A stretch of DNA of 64,000 nucleotides from JBGAJN01 sp044224905 (GCA_044224905.1 JBGAJN010000001.1:62001-126000); one strand, 5' to 3'. Shown: positions 8,782-18,073, counted from the stretch's first letter. Numbers and translations are program-made. The notes: a model not told the origin generated them from the letters alone.

Positions 8782-9387
8782 AACACTCGCTTTGAGATGG
8801 AATCCCCGTTCCGAATTCTACTCATTTGATTTCTCCCTAAGACGAATAGAACTCCGGACCAGAATTCCCGCGCTCGCTGCTCGACCAACCGTAATGGGTT
8901 CGTAAAAAGCAGCGACGGGCGGGGAGGTATTGTGGCGGTCTTCATGCATTCCGTGCTGTCATCAAACTAAGCGAGCCCATCCTGGCCCGGTGATTCTACT
9001 ATTAATCTTACCGGGTTAACTAGCACCGCCCTTGCCAAATTGAAGAATGCAACGTCCTCGCAACAACGAGGAGAATCACGAATGACGTCACGCAGCTGTG
9101 TCCGAAAAGTAAACACTGCCTCACCGCTGATGAACGATATTCAAAACGCCAATGATTCAGAATCACCAACAAAACCGCAGTGTTTCATACGCAGGAATCA
9201 CCACTGAGAATTACCCTTGTGCCGCGAAGGTTTCCGACAACTCCTCGTCTTTCAATTCTGATAATCCACGAGGCGTCTTTACAGCCAAGGTGTGGACAGT
9301 TCGCTGAACTCTTTTTTTACAGAGTGCGCAGATCACGCACGCAGACTCGCGAAGGGAATCCTCAGTGAAACGCGCCGCGCGTCCAAC
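8782..9387. other. Intergenic region between fumarase and the pseudopilin operon
   Basis: These 606 bases hold no convincing gene. The small frames in it have no matching codon bias or start signals. Visible items are a sigma-54-like promoter on the minus strand (9022-9037), a short hairpin with arms CCTCG/CGAGG near 9055-9070, and another with arms CCCGGT/ACCGGG near 8985-9016. I found no tRNA or other recognisable RNA. Confidence 0.6.
9022..9037 (-). promoter_or_regulatory. Candidate sigma-54 promoter of the pseudopilin operon
   Basis: Read on the minus strand, TGGCAAGGGCGGTGCT fits the sigma-54 consensus TGGCACG-N4-TTGCW at ten of twelve defined positions with exact spacing between the -24 GG and -12 GC. 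It points toward the pilV-like start about 240 bases away. Sigma-54 control of type IV pilin genes through PilR-like activators is well established in other bacteria. The long leader and the absence of a nearby activator gene keep confidence moderate. Confidence 0.42.
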
Positions 9388-9963
9388 TCAGATGCGCTTG
9401 GCCAATTCGGCCTGGCTGGCAGCGAAGACTTCGCGGTGCAAGGAGTTGCCGTGCGCGTCCATGGTCACCACCACCGGGAAGTTTTCCACTTCGAATTCCC
9501 AGATCGCTTCCGGGGAACCGAACTCTTTCAGAAAGTAGACGTTCGTCACGGACTTGATGCATTCCGCAAGCACTTGCGCCGCGCCGCCGATGGCGTGGAA
9601 GTAAACGCAGCCGTATTCTTTGCATGCAGCCAGCGTGCGATCGCCCAGGCCGCCTTTGCCGATGACGCCACGCAGACCAAAGTCCTTGATGATCTGCGCC
9701 TGATACGGCTCCTCGCGGATCGACGTCGTCGGACCGGCCGCGGTGACTTTCCAATTCCCCTGCTCGTCTTTCATCACGACGGGCCCGCAGTGATAGATAA
9801 TGCCACCTTGGAGATCTACGCCCGGAGGCAGCTTCCCGCCCTCGTGCAGATACTTGTGCACCACGTCACGACCAGTGAATACTTTGCCGGAAATTTCCAC
9901 GGCATCGCCGACTTTAAGCGAACGAATCGTCGCTTCCGTAATTGGAGTTCGAATCGCAATCAT
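9388..9963 (-). CDS. Fumarate hydratase class I, beta subunit
   Basis: The 191-residue protein matches the C-terminal (beta) half of iron-sulfur class I fumarases and related L(+)-tartrate dehydratases. It shows the family phrases ISGKVFTGRDVVHKYL near the start, IIYHCGPVV, the TTSIREEPY stretch and GVIGKGG. With the alpha subunit encoded just upstream (six bases apart) it should hydrate fumarate to malate in the cytoplasm. Tartrate dehydratase is an alternative because the two enzymes share this fold; genomic context does not decide. Confidence 0.88.
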   Translation of the reverse strand: MIAIRTPITEATIRSLKVGDAVEISGKVFTGRDVVHKYLHEGGKLPPGVDLQGGIIYHCGPVVMKDEQGNWKVTAAGPTTSIREEPYQAQIIKDFGLRGVIGKGGLGDRTLAACKEYGCVYFHAIGGAAQVLAECIKSVTNVYFLKEFGSPEAIWEFEVENFPVVVTMDAHGNSLHREVFAASQAELAKRI

Positions 9964-9969
9964 GGCTTC

Positions 9970-10848
9970 TCAATACAACCACTTCTCAATTTTGCCCTCG
10001 GGCGACAACGAGACGCCCTGCCGCCGGTACGCCCAGCACATATAGCTGATGCTCACGAAGAACGACGCCGGCAAACGATTCACCGCGCCAATCTTCACGC
10101 CGAGCAACGTCGTCTTGCCGCCGAAACCCATCGGGCCAATGCCCAGTTCGTTCGCGGTCTTCAAAATATCTTGCTCCAATTTGTCCAATTCCGGATTCGG
10201 ATTCCGATCGGGAATCAGCCGCAGCAATTGATGCTTCGAGAATTCATAGCCGGTCGCGCGGTCGCCGCCGATGCACACGCCGAGCACGCCCGGACCGCAG
10301 CCTTTGCCTTGCGCTTGGAGCACCGCGTCGAGAATCACCTTCCGACAGCCATCGAGATCACGATTCGCGTGCAACTTCTCCGCCGGCAGCGAATATTGCG
10401 CGCCGACATTTTCGCAACCGCCACCTTTCAACATCAACCGCACCTGCACATCGTCCGAACGATGCTGGTGAAAGTGCAACGTTGGCGACCCGGGACCGAG
10501 ATTTGTCCCGTCGTTCTTGCCCGTCAACGAATCGACCGAGTTCTGCCGGAGAAATCCCTTCTTCGTCGCGTCGCGCACGGCGTCGCGGGCGGCATCGGCG
10601 AAAGCGAGTTGATCGAAGCCCACCGGGCAATCGACGTAGAAGAGAATGCTGCCCGTGTCCTGACAAATCGGCTGCGACTTGCGCTTCGCCAGTTCGATGT
10701 TCTTGTCGATGATCTTCAACGCCCCTTCGGCGATCGTCCCTTTCTTTTCATTTTCCAGCGACGTGAGAATGGCTTGGTGCACATCGTCCGGAATTTCCGC
10801 CGACGTGCGCCGGATCAGTTCCAGCAACGAATCATACAACGACTTCAT
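9970..10848 (-). CDS. Fumarate hydratase class I, alpha subunit ([4Fe-4S])
   Basis: The 292-residue protein is the N-terminal half of class I fumarase. Candidate cluster ligands are Cys62 in PICQDTG, Cys184 in GKGCGPG and Cys271 in YMCWAYRR, spaced as in single-chain FumA enzymes. The motifs GGCENVGA and GIGPMGFGGKTT are also characteristic. It precedes the beta subunit in a two-gene operon. The oxygen-sensitive cluster is notable given the katG/oxyR locus elsewhere in the window. Confidence 0.9.
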   Translation of the reverse strand: MKSLYDSLLELIRRTSAEIPDDVHQAILTSLENEKKGTIAEGALKIIDKNIELAKRKSQPICQDTGSILFYVDCPVGFDQLAFADAARDAVRDATKKGFLRQNSVDSLTGKNDGTNLGPGSPTLHFHQHRSDDVQVRLMLKGGGCENVGAQYSLPAEKLHANRDLDGCRKVILDAVLQAQGKGCGPGVLGVCIGGDRATGYEFSKHQLLRLIPDRNPNPELDKLEQDILKTANELGIGPMGFGGKTTLLGVKIGAVNRLPASFFVSISYMCWAYRRQGVSLSPEGKIEKWLY

Positions 10849-10954
10849 CGTTCGGCAGCGTAGGGTTTGGGCGCTGGAGTGTCAACGAACGGCTGGTGCG
10901 CTGCACTTTTCGTTCGCTTTGGGAACCGCATTTGACTACATCTCTCCCTCATTT

Positions 10955-11797
10955 ATGACTGACCGCACCACACCGAAATTGCCCAAGTGGCCCTTCTTCG
11001 TCGGCGACATCCTCCTGCTCGCGCTCGCGGCCGGAATCGTCGCCCTTCGCCAGCAAGCCTTCGGCCTCTGGGAAAGCATCGCGTGCCTCGCTGCGGTCGG
11101 CAGCGGCGCGGCGATCGCCGTGTGGCCGTTCATTCTCGACCATCGCGCGATTCTGAAATTCTCCGAGGCCGACAAACTCGCCGACACCGTCGCGCAGATT
11201 CACAATCTCGAAGCCGTCGCGTCCCAACTCACCGGTGCCACCGCCCGCTGGCAGACCGTGCAAGACTCCGCCGACAAAACCGCCGCTCACGCACGCCAGA
11301 TCGTCGACCTCATCGCGCACGAAGCGAAAACGTTTCAGGAGTTTTTGAAAAAGAACAACGAAGCGGAGCGTTCCCATCTCCGGCTGGAAATCGAAAAAGC
11401 CAACCGCGCGCAACAGGAATGGATTCAGCTCACGGTTCACCTGCTCGATCACATCTTCGCGCTCCATCAAGCCGGTGTGCGTTCGGGGCAGCCCTCCATT
11501 GTCAATCAGCTCTCGCAATTCCAAGCCGCGTGTCGCGACCTCGTGCGCCGCGTCGGCCTTGCTGCGTACGAGCCGCAACCCGGTGAAGCGTTCAACGAAC
11601 AATTCCATCAACTCAACGACACTCAAGTCGCGCCTCCCGAAGGCGGTGAAGTGGCGCACATCCTCGCACCCGGCTTCACCTTCCAGGGTCAACCCCTGCG
11701 CAAAGCCCTCGTCGCACTTCACCTTCCCAAAACGAACGGGAATTCCGCACCGATCGAACCGCCCACACGAAACGACAATCAGCAAGCGTTGCTCTAA
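10955..11797 (+). CDS. Membrane-anchored protein with GrpE-like C-terminal domain
   Basis: I start at the ATG giving MTDRTTPKLPKWPFF; the open frame extends upstream but that part is antisense to the fumarase gene. The 280-residue protein has two N-terminal membrane helices (about 13-32 and 38-57), a long charged helical region (about 65-175) and a C-terminal stretch resembling the GrpE beta domain: EPQPGEAFNEQFHQ followed by VAHILAPGFTFQGQPLRKAL, which aligns with the GrpE pattern of an FDPxxHEA-type turn, then LQxGYxxxxxxLRPAxV. GrpE is a soluble nucleotide-exchange factor for DnaK; a tethered version is unusual. No dnaK or dnaJ lies nearby. Confidence 0.65.
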   Translation: MTDRTTPKLPKWPFFVGDILLLALAAGIVALRQQAFGLWESIACLAAVGSGAAIAVWPFILDHRAILKFSEADKLADTVAQIHNLEAVASQLTGATARWQTVQDSADKTAAHARQIVDLIAHEAKTFQEFLKKNNEAERSHLRLEIEKANRAQQEWIQLTVHLLDHIFALHQAGVRSGQPSIVNQLSQFQAACRDLVRRVGLAAYEPQPGEAFNEQFHQLNDTQVAPPEGGEVAHILAPGFTFQGQPLRKALVALHLPKTNGNSAPIEPPTRNDNQQALL

Positions 11798-11938
11798 ACC
11801 GCTGCTTGTGCGCTGGGGCGTTGGCCGGCTGAATTTGGCAAACGGCGCCTCGCGCTGCCGCTGCGACGATAATGGGCAGCGAACTTCCTCTAACAGTGTT
11901 GGCACCGGCAGAGCGGTTCTCGGGGCAACCGCCACCTG

Positions 11939-13315
11939 CTAGGCCTCGACAGATTTGCCGGGCTGCGGCTGGACGACTTTAATCTTCGGATGGCGGGTGC
12001 GGATCTGGTCCTCGAACCACATGCGTGATTCTTCGCCACCGTGGCCCAATAGCACGGTATGCGGCGACACTTGGCCCACAAAGTCGAGGAGTTCCTCGCG
12101 GTTCGCATGCGCGGTGAGATCGAAATCGCCGACCTGACAACGGCGGGTGACTTCGCCAGCTTTGCCGCTGAGGACGAAGGTTTCGCCGTGCTTGGCGGCC
12201 TTAAGGCGACCGCCAGGTGTCTCGGGATCGGCGTAGCCGACGAAGAAGATGGCCTGCTTTTCATCGCCGATCATGCGCGAGGCGAGATCGTGTGCGGCGG
12301 TGTTCTCGCTCATCATGCCCGCAGTGACGACGAAGAGGCGGCCGCCGGTGAGTTTCATTTTCTCGGCTTGTCCTTTTTCAAGGACGACGAGGTTCAAGGC
12401 TTCGGTGAGCTTGAGGTTGGTGTGCGAGCGATTGGCGCGATGCGCCTCTAGGTCGTAGATCTCGGTGAACACACGTCCCAGGCCACCGATGTAGACGGGT
12501 TGTTGCTTCAGTTTTCCTTCGCGCATGAGGAGTGCGAGCAGCGCGAGGATTTCCTGCGTGCGACCGAGCGCGAAGGTCGGGATGAGGACGCAGCCTTTGC
12601 GCGCGAGGACGTCGTGGATAGCCTTGGCGAGACGGTCGGTCTCAGCTTCGCGGGTGAAGCCAGCCGGCGTGGCGCGGTTGCCGCGGGTGGTTTCCATGAT
12701 GAGAACATCGGCTTTTACATCTTCGAAGCGTGCCTTGCGCAAAATGGTTTGATCGTGGAAGCAAACATCGCCGGTGTAGAAAAGCGTTTCCTTTTTGCCG
12801 CGGACCATGATGCCGGCAGAACCGAGCGCGTGCCCGGCATCGAAGAATTCCAACGTGGGTGAACTAGCGCCGGCGCGGGTTTTGTGGAACGCGGCCCACT
12901 CGATCTCGCGGTTGTATTTGAAGCCTTGGAAGAGGGGTGCGATGTCATCGACCTCGTCGTGCGTGTATAGAGGGTATTCCTTGATGCCCAATTCATCACG
13001 CTGCTTGGTCATCACGTTGACGGAATTGTGCAGCACGCGTTCGATGAGAAAATAACTGAGCTCCGGCATCAGTACGTGAGCCTTGGGGTGATGGCGGACA
13101 GCAACCGGCAGCGACCCCACGTGATCGTGGTGACAGTGCGAAAGCGCGATGGCGTCGAGCGGTTCCTTCTTGATGTGCTCATAGAGCGGCAGGCTCTCGC
13201 GCCCCTCTCGCTTGGGGTGCGTGCCGGCATCCATCAATAGGTGGTGGCCGTCGATCTCGACGAACCACGCGCTCGCCCCGATGTCGGTGTCGGGATTCAG
13301 ATTCACAATCCTCAT
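11939..13315 (-). CDS. Beta-CASP metallo-beta-lactamase RNA hydrolase
   Basis: I start at the ATG giving MRIVNLNPDTDIG. The 458-residue enzyme has the metallo-beta-lactamase zinc motif HCHHDH (60-65), later metal-binding His/Asp positions in FDAGHALGSAG and FYTGDVCF, and the beta-CASP features FALGRTQEIL and a C-terminal LLGHGGEESR. Members of this family cut RNA endo- or exonucleolytically, like archaeal and bacterial CPSF73-type enzymes. Length and motif order fit the family. It is monocistronic here; the specific RNA target is unknown. Confidence 0.88.
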   Translation of the reverse strand: MRIVNLNPDTDIGASAWFVEIDGHHLLMDAGTHPKREGRESLPLYEHIKKEPLDAIALSHCHHDHVGSLPVAVRHHPKAHVLMPELSYFLIERVLHNSVNVMTKQRDELGIKEYPLYTHDEVDDIAPLFQGFKYNREIEWAAFHKTRAGASSPTLEFFDAGHALGSAGIMVRGKKETLFYTGDVCFHDQTILRKARFEDVKADVLIMETTRGNRATPAGFTREAETDRLAKAIHDVLARKGCVLIPTFALGRTQEILALLALLMREGKLKQQPVYIGGLGRVFTEIYDLEAHRANRSHTNLKLTEALNLVVLEKGQAEKMKLTGGRLFVVTAGMMSENTAAHDLASRMIGDEKQAIFFVGYADPETPGGRLKAAKHGETFVLSGKAGEVTRRCQVGDFDLTAHANREELLDFVGQVSPHTVLLGHGGEESRMWFEDQIRTRHPKIKVVQPQPGKSVEA

Positions 13316-13439
13316 GGCGCGAGAGTATCGCCGATGCAGGCGGCTGAATACCAAAAAGGCGCACCATCGGATAACCGGCGGAACCGGGGAAATCCGGGGA
13401 CAAAAATCGCGCGGTAGAAAATTGAAATTTAGTTGAAGA

Positions 13440-13607
13440 AGGTCAAATAAAGTGTCGTCATTACTTTTGTCAGTACCACTGACCTCTGTGATCGGTCTGG
13501 TTCACTGGTCGCAGTGTTCTCGCAGCTGGTTCCTGCGGGAAGATAGGTTGGTTTGGTTACTTGGGTTGAAGCGGGCGTCGCTAGACGTCCGCTTCTTTTT
13601 TCTGTTT
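13440..13607 (+). ncRNA. Candidate small RNA ending in an intrinsic terminator
   Basis: Between the RNase gene and the M16 pair there is a plus-strand segment with successive hairpins: GTCAGTaccACTGAC, then arms CTCGCAG/CTGCGGG (with a G-U pair), then the terminator stem at 13568-13595 and a T-run. No plus-strand gene lies upstream for 1.6 kb, so this terminator must end something short or be the tail of an unseen transcript. No known RNA family is recognised and the promoter is weak (TTGAAA near 13422). Low confidence. Confidence 0.28.
13568..13607 (+). terminator. Rho-independent terminator
   Basis: A 12-bp stem with one mismatch (GAAGCGGGCGTC pairing with GACGTCCGCTTC, loop GCTA) is followed directly by a run of six T and further T-rich sequence. 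The T-run is present only on the plus strand, so termination is rightward. Confidence 0.7.
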
Positions 13608-13665
13608 TCGCATGCGCCACCGGATTCGCCTTTGACGCCCAGTTAGTTTGAGGTAGTTAATCCGA

Positions 13666-15411
13666 GTGAATTACCGATCCGCTTTCCTCATTGCCTCGGC
13701 GTGGTGCGTCACGGCCCTTCCCCTCGTCGCTCAGAAAGTTCCTGTCACGGAAAAAACTCTGGCCAACGGAATGCGCGTATTGCTCGTGCAGCGTAACGAC
13801 GAACCTACCGTTTCGGGCGGATGGGTAGCGCATGTCGGCAGCGCCAACGAGCGGCCTGGCATCACGGGTATCGCGCACCTTTTCGAACACATGATGTTCA
13901 AGGGCACGCCCACTATCGGAACGAAAGATTACGAAAAGGATCAAAAGATCATCGTGGAGCAGGAGCTCGTCCGCGAAGAGATGCGTCAGGAAGAAGTGAA
14001 GATGCGTGCCGCGTGGCGCCGTGGTGAAATCGATGATCCGCAGAAACCGGAAAACAAAACCGCGCATTACAAGGAACTCGAAAAGAAATTCGCCGACCTC
14101 GTCACGAAGCAGCGCGAGCTACTTGTGAAGAATGAATTCGATCGCATCTACACGACGGGCGGCGCATCGGGGATGAACGCGTTCACCAGCGATGACATGA
14201 CCGCATATTTCATTACGGTTCCCGCGAACAAGCTCGAGCTCTGGATGTGGATGGAATCAGAGCGGATTCTCCATCCGGTTTTCCGGGAGTTTTACGCGGA
14301 GCGCGACGTGGTGTTCGAGGAACGCCGCATGCGGACGGAGGCAACTCCGTTGGGCCGCATTGAAGAAGCGTATAGCGCGATGTTCTGGGAATCGCATCCC
14401 TACGGCTGGCCGACGGTTGGCTGGCCTTCGGACATCCCGGCGATTTCCAAGAAGCAGGCTGACGAGTTCTACAAACTGTATTACGCGCCGCAAAATCTCA
14501 CGTTGATCCTTGTCGGGGATTTTCAGATGCCCAATGCCGTGGCGCTCGCGGAGAAGTATTTCACCCGCATTCCGCGCGGGCTTGATTCCGCGCCCGACGT
14601 GGTAACGACGGAAATCCCGCAAGCTGCCGAGAAGCGCATGATCGGCGAAGCGGAAGCGAATCCCGCGGTCGATATTTGCTGGCACACGACGCCGTTTGGG
14701 CATCCGGACTCGGCGGCGTTGCAAGTGCTCGCCCAGCTGCTCTCGGGCCGCACCGGACGTCTCTACAAAGGGCTCGTGTTGGGTAAGGAAATCGCCACGC
14801 AAGCTTACGGACAGCAGATTTCCAAGAAGTGGGCCGGACTCTTCAACGCGGGCGGCGAACCGAAAGACGGCATCGCTCCGGAAGAAGTCGAGAAAGGCAT
14901 CTACGCGGAACTCGAGAAGTTGCAGCAAGCCGAAGTTCCGGCGCAGGAATTGCAGAAGGTGAAGAACAACTTCGCGGCGAGCGAATATCGCCGTTTGTCT
15001 GGCAACACCGCGATCATGTTCCAATTGATTTCCACCGACGGGAACGGCGACTGGCGCGAAATCAACGAAGGCGGTCGGAAGATTCAAGCGGTCACGGCGG
15101 CGGATGTTCAACGCGTCGCTAAAAAATATTTCACCCAGGTTAATCGGGCCGTGCTGATCACCACGCGCAAGGCCAGCAGCAAGGCGGCTGTCACGGGCGA
15201 TCTCTCCAGCCTTCCTCCGGATCAGCAAGCGGTGATCCGCAAGATTGCCGGCGCGTTGCAGGCCGAGACGAATGTCGACAAGCTCAAGCAGTCGCTCAAA
15301 CAAATGGACGAACAGGCCGGCAGCGCACCCGCGAAAAGCAAGCCGTTCCTAACCCTGCGCCGAAAATTGATCGAGGACCGCATCGTTGAATTGCAGAAGG
15401 AGAAGAAGTGA
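13666..15411 (+). CDS. M16 (insulinase-type) zinc protease, catalytic subunit
   Basis: The 581-residue protein starts with GTG and a signal peptide, so it acts in the periplasm or at the outer membrane. It has the inverted zinc motif HxxEH (His71, Glu74, His75 in HLFEH) and the downstream acidic region ERDVVFEERRM that provides the third zinc ligand. A charged coiled-coil insertion lies between about 95 and 155, typical of one M16 subgroup. It overlaps the next M16 gene by four bases. Members degrade peptides or process secreted proteins; the substrate is unknown. Confidence 0.9.
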   Translation: MNYRSAFLIASAWCVTALPLVAQKVPVTEKTLANGMRVLLVQRNDEPTVSGGWVAHVGSANERPGITGIAHLFEHMMFKGTPTIGTKDYEKDQKIIVEQELVREEMRQEEVKMRAAWRRGEIDDPQKPENKTAHYKELEKKFADLVTKQRELLVKNEFDRIYTTGGASGMNAFTSDDMTAYFITVPANKLELWMWMESERILHPVFREFYAERDVVFEERRMRTEATPLGRIEEAYSAMFWESHPYGWPTVGWPSDIPAISKKQADEFYKLYYAPQNLTLILVGDFQMPNAVALAEKYFTRIPRGLDSAPDVVTTEIPQAAEKRMIGEAEANPAVDICWHTTPFGHPDSAALQVLAQLLSGRTGRLYKGLVLGKEIATQAYGQQISKKWAGLFNAGGEPKDGIAPEEVEKGIYAELEKLQQAEVPAQELQKVKNNFAASEYRRLSGNTAIMFQLISTDGNGDWREINEGGRKIQAVTAADVQRVAKKYFTQVNRAVLITTRKASSKAAVTGDLSSLPPDQQAVIRKIAGALQAETNVDKLKQSLKQMDEQAGSAPAKSKPFLTLRRKLIEDRIVELQKEKK

Positions 15412-16919
15412 GAACTTTTACCATGACCATCCGCCCAACTTTGAAAACGTTTCTTCTGCTTGGTTTCGTTGCGCTCGCGAATTTCGCCGTCGCCGACGGC
15501 ATTCCCGATCGTCCGGAGAAGTTGAAGTTTCCACCGTTGCAATATGAGCCGCCGAATCCGGCCGATTACCGCGTGAAACTCAAGAGCGGCCCGGTCGCTT
15601 ACGTAGTGCCCGATCGTGAGCTGCCTTTGATCAATCTCGTGATCTACGTGCGCACGGGCGATTACGTCGTGCCCGTCGGCAAGGACGGCGTGACGGATCT
15701 CGCCGGTTACCTTCTGACCAAGGGCGGAACGAAATCGAAGACCGCGGAAGAACTCGACGAACGCCTGGCATTTCTCGCGGCGAGTTTGAATTCCACCATC
15801 GGCGACACGCAGGGTAGTGTGAGCTTGAACTTGTTGTCGAAGGATCTCGACGAAGGTCTGGCGATCTTGCGGGAAGTTCTCACCGAGCCGCGTTTTCAGG
15901 AGGAGAAAATTAAACTCCGCAAACAGCAACTCCTCCAATCGATGGCGCAGCGGAACGACGCCTCCGAGGACATCGAGGCGCGGGAACGCCGCTTTCTCGC
16001 GTTCGGCGAAAAGTTCTGGGCGAACCGTTACGCTACCAAAGCCGACATCGACGGCCTCACACGCGAAGATCTCGTGGCCTTTCATCGCGACTGGTTTCAT
16101 CCGGACAATTTCATTATCGCGGTGAACGGCGACTTCGATCGCACGGCCATGGTGGCGAAGTTGGAGCAACTTTTCTCCAAATGGCCGTTCAAGGGCAAAA
16201 CCGCGCCACCAGTGCCCGCCGACACGAAATTCGCCGCGCCCGGCGGCTACCTTGTGGACAAAGAGGTCAATCAGGGCCGCGTGGCGATCATGTTGCCCGG
16301 GGTTAAACGCGACAATCCGGACTACTTTCCCGTCATCGTGATGAACAATATCTTGGGCGGCGGTGGTTTCACGTCCCGCATCGTGAATCGGGTGCGTTCG
16401 GATGAGGGCCTCGCGTATTCGGCGGGCTCATCATTCCAAGGCGGCGTCTATTATCCGCTCACGTTTACCGCAGCCTTCCAATCGAAGTCACGGACGGTCG
16501 CCTACGCGATTTCACTGGTGCTCGATGAAATGAAGAAAATGACCGCAGCGCCACCGACGGAAGAAGAGCTAACCACGGCCAAGAAATCGTTCATCGACAC
16601 TTTCCCCCGTAGTTTTGCCACCAAAGCAATGATCGCGAGCAACCTCGCGCAAGAGGAATTCACCGGTCGCTACCAGAAGGAGCCGGACTTTTTCAAAAAG
16701 TATCGGTCGCGTTTCGAAGCAGTCACAGCGGCTGATGTGCAGCGCGTCGCGAAAAAGTACCTGACCCCAGAGAATGCGGCGATCCTCGTCGTCGGCGAGA
16801 AAAAGGAAATTCTCCTCGGCCATCCCAATCACCCCGTTAAGTTGGAAGACGTGGTTAACGGAAAGATTCACGACGTCCCCTTGCGTGATCCGTTGACCAT
16901 GCAGCCCATGACCAAATAG
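15408..16919 (+). CDS. M16 protease partner lacking the zinc motif
   Basis: The 503-residue protein has an M16 fold and a signal peptide. A GTG start overlapping the previous stop is preceded by GGAG at good spacing; an ATG five codons later is the alternative. At the place of HxxEH the sequence reads GVTDLAGYLLTKGGT, so zinc cannot be bound. The R/Y region FTSRIVNRVRSDEGLAYSAGS is kept. This is the usual arrangement of heterodimeric M16 enzymes, where one chain gives the metal site and the other helps to bind substrate. It is co-translated with the catalytic partner. Confidence 0.88.
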   Translation: MRTFTMTIRPTLKTFLLLGFVALANFAVADGIPDRPEKLKFPPLQYEPPNPADYRVKLKSGPVAYVVPDRELPLINLVIYVRTGDYVVPVGKDGVTDLAGYLLTKGGTKSKTAEELDERLAFLAASLNSTIGDTQGSVSLNLLSKDLDEGLAILREVLTEPRFQEEKIKLRKQQLLQSMAQRNDASEDIEARERRFLAFGEKFWANRYATKADIDGLTREDLVAFHRDWFHPDNFIIAVNGDFDRTAMVAKLEQLFSKWPFKGKTAPPVPADTKFAAPGGYLVDKEVNQGRVAIMLPGVKRDNPDYFPVIVMNNILGGGGFTSRIVNRVRSDEGLAYSAGSSFQGGVYYPLTFTAAFQSKSRTVAYAISLVLDEMKKMTAAPPTEEELTTAKKSFIDTFPRSFATKAMIASNLAQEEFTGRYQKEPDFFKKYRSRFEAVTAADVQRVAKKYLTPENAAILVVGEKKEILLGHPNHPVKLEDVVNGKIHDVPLRDPLTMQPMTK

Positions 16920-16963
16920 CCTTTGCTCGTGCGGCCAACGGGCTGGCACCAATAACTTTTGAA

Positions 16964-18073
16964 ATGAAAACCTTTATCAAAACCTCATTGCGTAACCTAA
17001 TCGTGATCGGCGCAGCCACGTTTTCCCTGACGACAAACGCCGCCAATTGGAAGATCGAAACCTTCGCGGGCACGGGAGTCAAAGGGCATTCGGGCGACGG
17101 TGGTCCTGCCACCCGAGCGCAATTGGATAATCCGTTCGGTGTGGTTCGTGGGCCCGATGGCGCGATTTATTTTTGCGAGTACACTGGGCACATTATCCGC
17201 AAAGTCGCTCCGGATGGAACGATTTCCACGATCGCCGGCACGCCTGGAACTAAAGGTTACTCGGGAGATGGCGGGCCAGCATTGAAGGCCACGTTTAACC
17301 TTCCCCACGAACTGCGCTTTGATGCCCAGGGAAACATTTACATCGCGGACATGCAGAACCACGCCGTTCGCCGCATCGACGCCAAAACACACGTCATAAC
17401 AACCTTCGCCGGTACGGGACAGATGGGCTACAGCGGTGATGGCGGTCCCGCCAGCAAGGCGCAGCTCAAGCAACCGCACAGCATTCAGTTCGATCCGCAG
17501 GGCGACCTCTACATTTGCGACATTGGCAACAATGTTATCCGCAAGGTGAATATGAAGACGGGCATCATCACAACTTTCGCCGGGACCGGAAAAGGCGGAG
17601 AGACACCGGACGGTTCACCCATCAAGGGAACTCCGCTCAAAGGGCCGCGCTCACTCGATTTCGACGCGCAAGGAAACCTGTGGCTTGCCACTCGCGAGGG
17701 TAACCAAGTCTTCAAATTTGATCTGAAGGCCGGAAAGATTCACCACGTTGCCGGAACTGGTAAAAAAGGTTTCACCGGCAACGGTGGCCCGGCGAAGCTA
17801 GCAACGCTTTCCGGACCAAAGGGAATCGCAGTCGCACCCGACGGTAACGTTTTCCTCGCTGACACCGAAAGTCACTCCGTACGGATGATCGATACCAAAA
17901 AAGGAATTTTAGAGCTGGTTGCAGGCACCGGTGAAAAGGGCGACGGTCCCGACGGAAACCCGTTACAGTGCAAGATGGCGCGCCTTCACGGAGTTTTCGT
18001 CGATCGCGACGGTGCGGTGTTCGTTGGCGATAGTGAAACCCACCGCGTTCGCGTACTCAGGAAGCTGAATTAA
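16964..18073 (+). CDS. Secreted NHL-repeat beta-propeller protein
   Basis: The 369-residue protein has a signal peptide and about six propeller blades. Blades repeat the phrases FAGTGxxGxSGDGGPA and a YxxDxxNxxIRKV-type strand, typical of NHL/SMP-30-like proteins common in this phylum. No catalytic metal-ligand set of gluconolactonase is evident. It follows the M16 pair by 44 bases on the same strand and may be in the same transcript. Likely a scaffold or ligand-binding surface protein; function unproven. Confidence 0.85.
   Translation: MKTFIKTSLRNLIVIGAATFSLTTNAANWKIETFAGTGVKGHSGDGGPATRAQLDNPFGVVRGPDGAIYFCEYTGHIIRKVAPDGTISTIAGTPGTKGYSGDGGPALKATFNLPHELRFDAQGNIYIADMQNHAVRRIDAKTHVITTFAGTGQMGYSGDGGPASKAQLKQPHSIQFDPQGDLYICDIGNNVIRKVNMKTGIITTFAGTGKGGETPDGSPIKGTPLKGPRSLDFDAQGNLWLATREGNQVFKFDLKAGKIHHVAGTGKKGFTGNGGPAKLATLSGPKGIAVAPDGNVFLADTESHSVRMIDTKKGILELVAGTGEKGDGPDGNPLQCKMARLHGVFVDRDGAVFVGDSETHRVRVLRKLN

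Noticed and set aside
9292..10863. 523-residue plus-strand frame opposite the fumarase genes
   Set aside because: Both fumarase subunits are unambiguous on the minus strand. The plus frame has no recognisable motif.
13452..13646. 64-residue plus-strand frame before the M16 genes
   Set aside because: It spans a clear intrinsic terminator and has no ribosome binding site.
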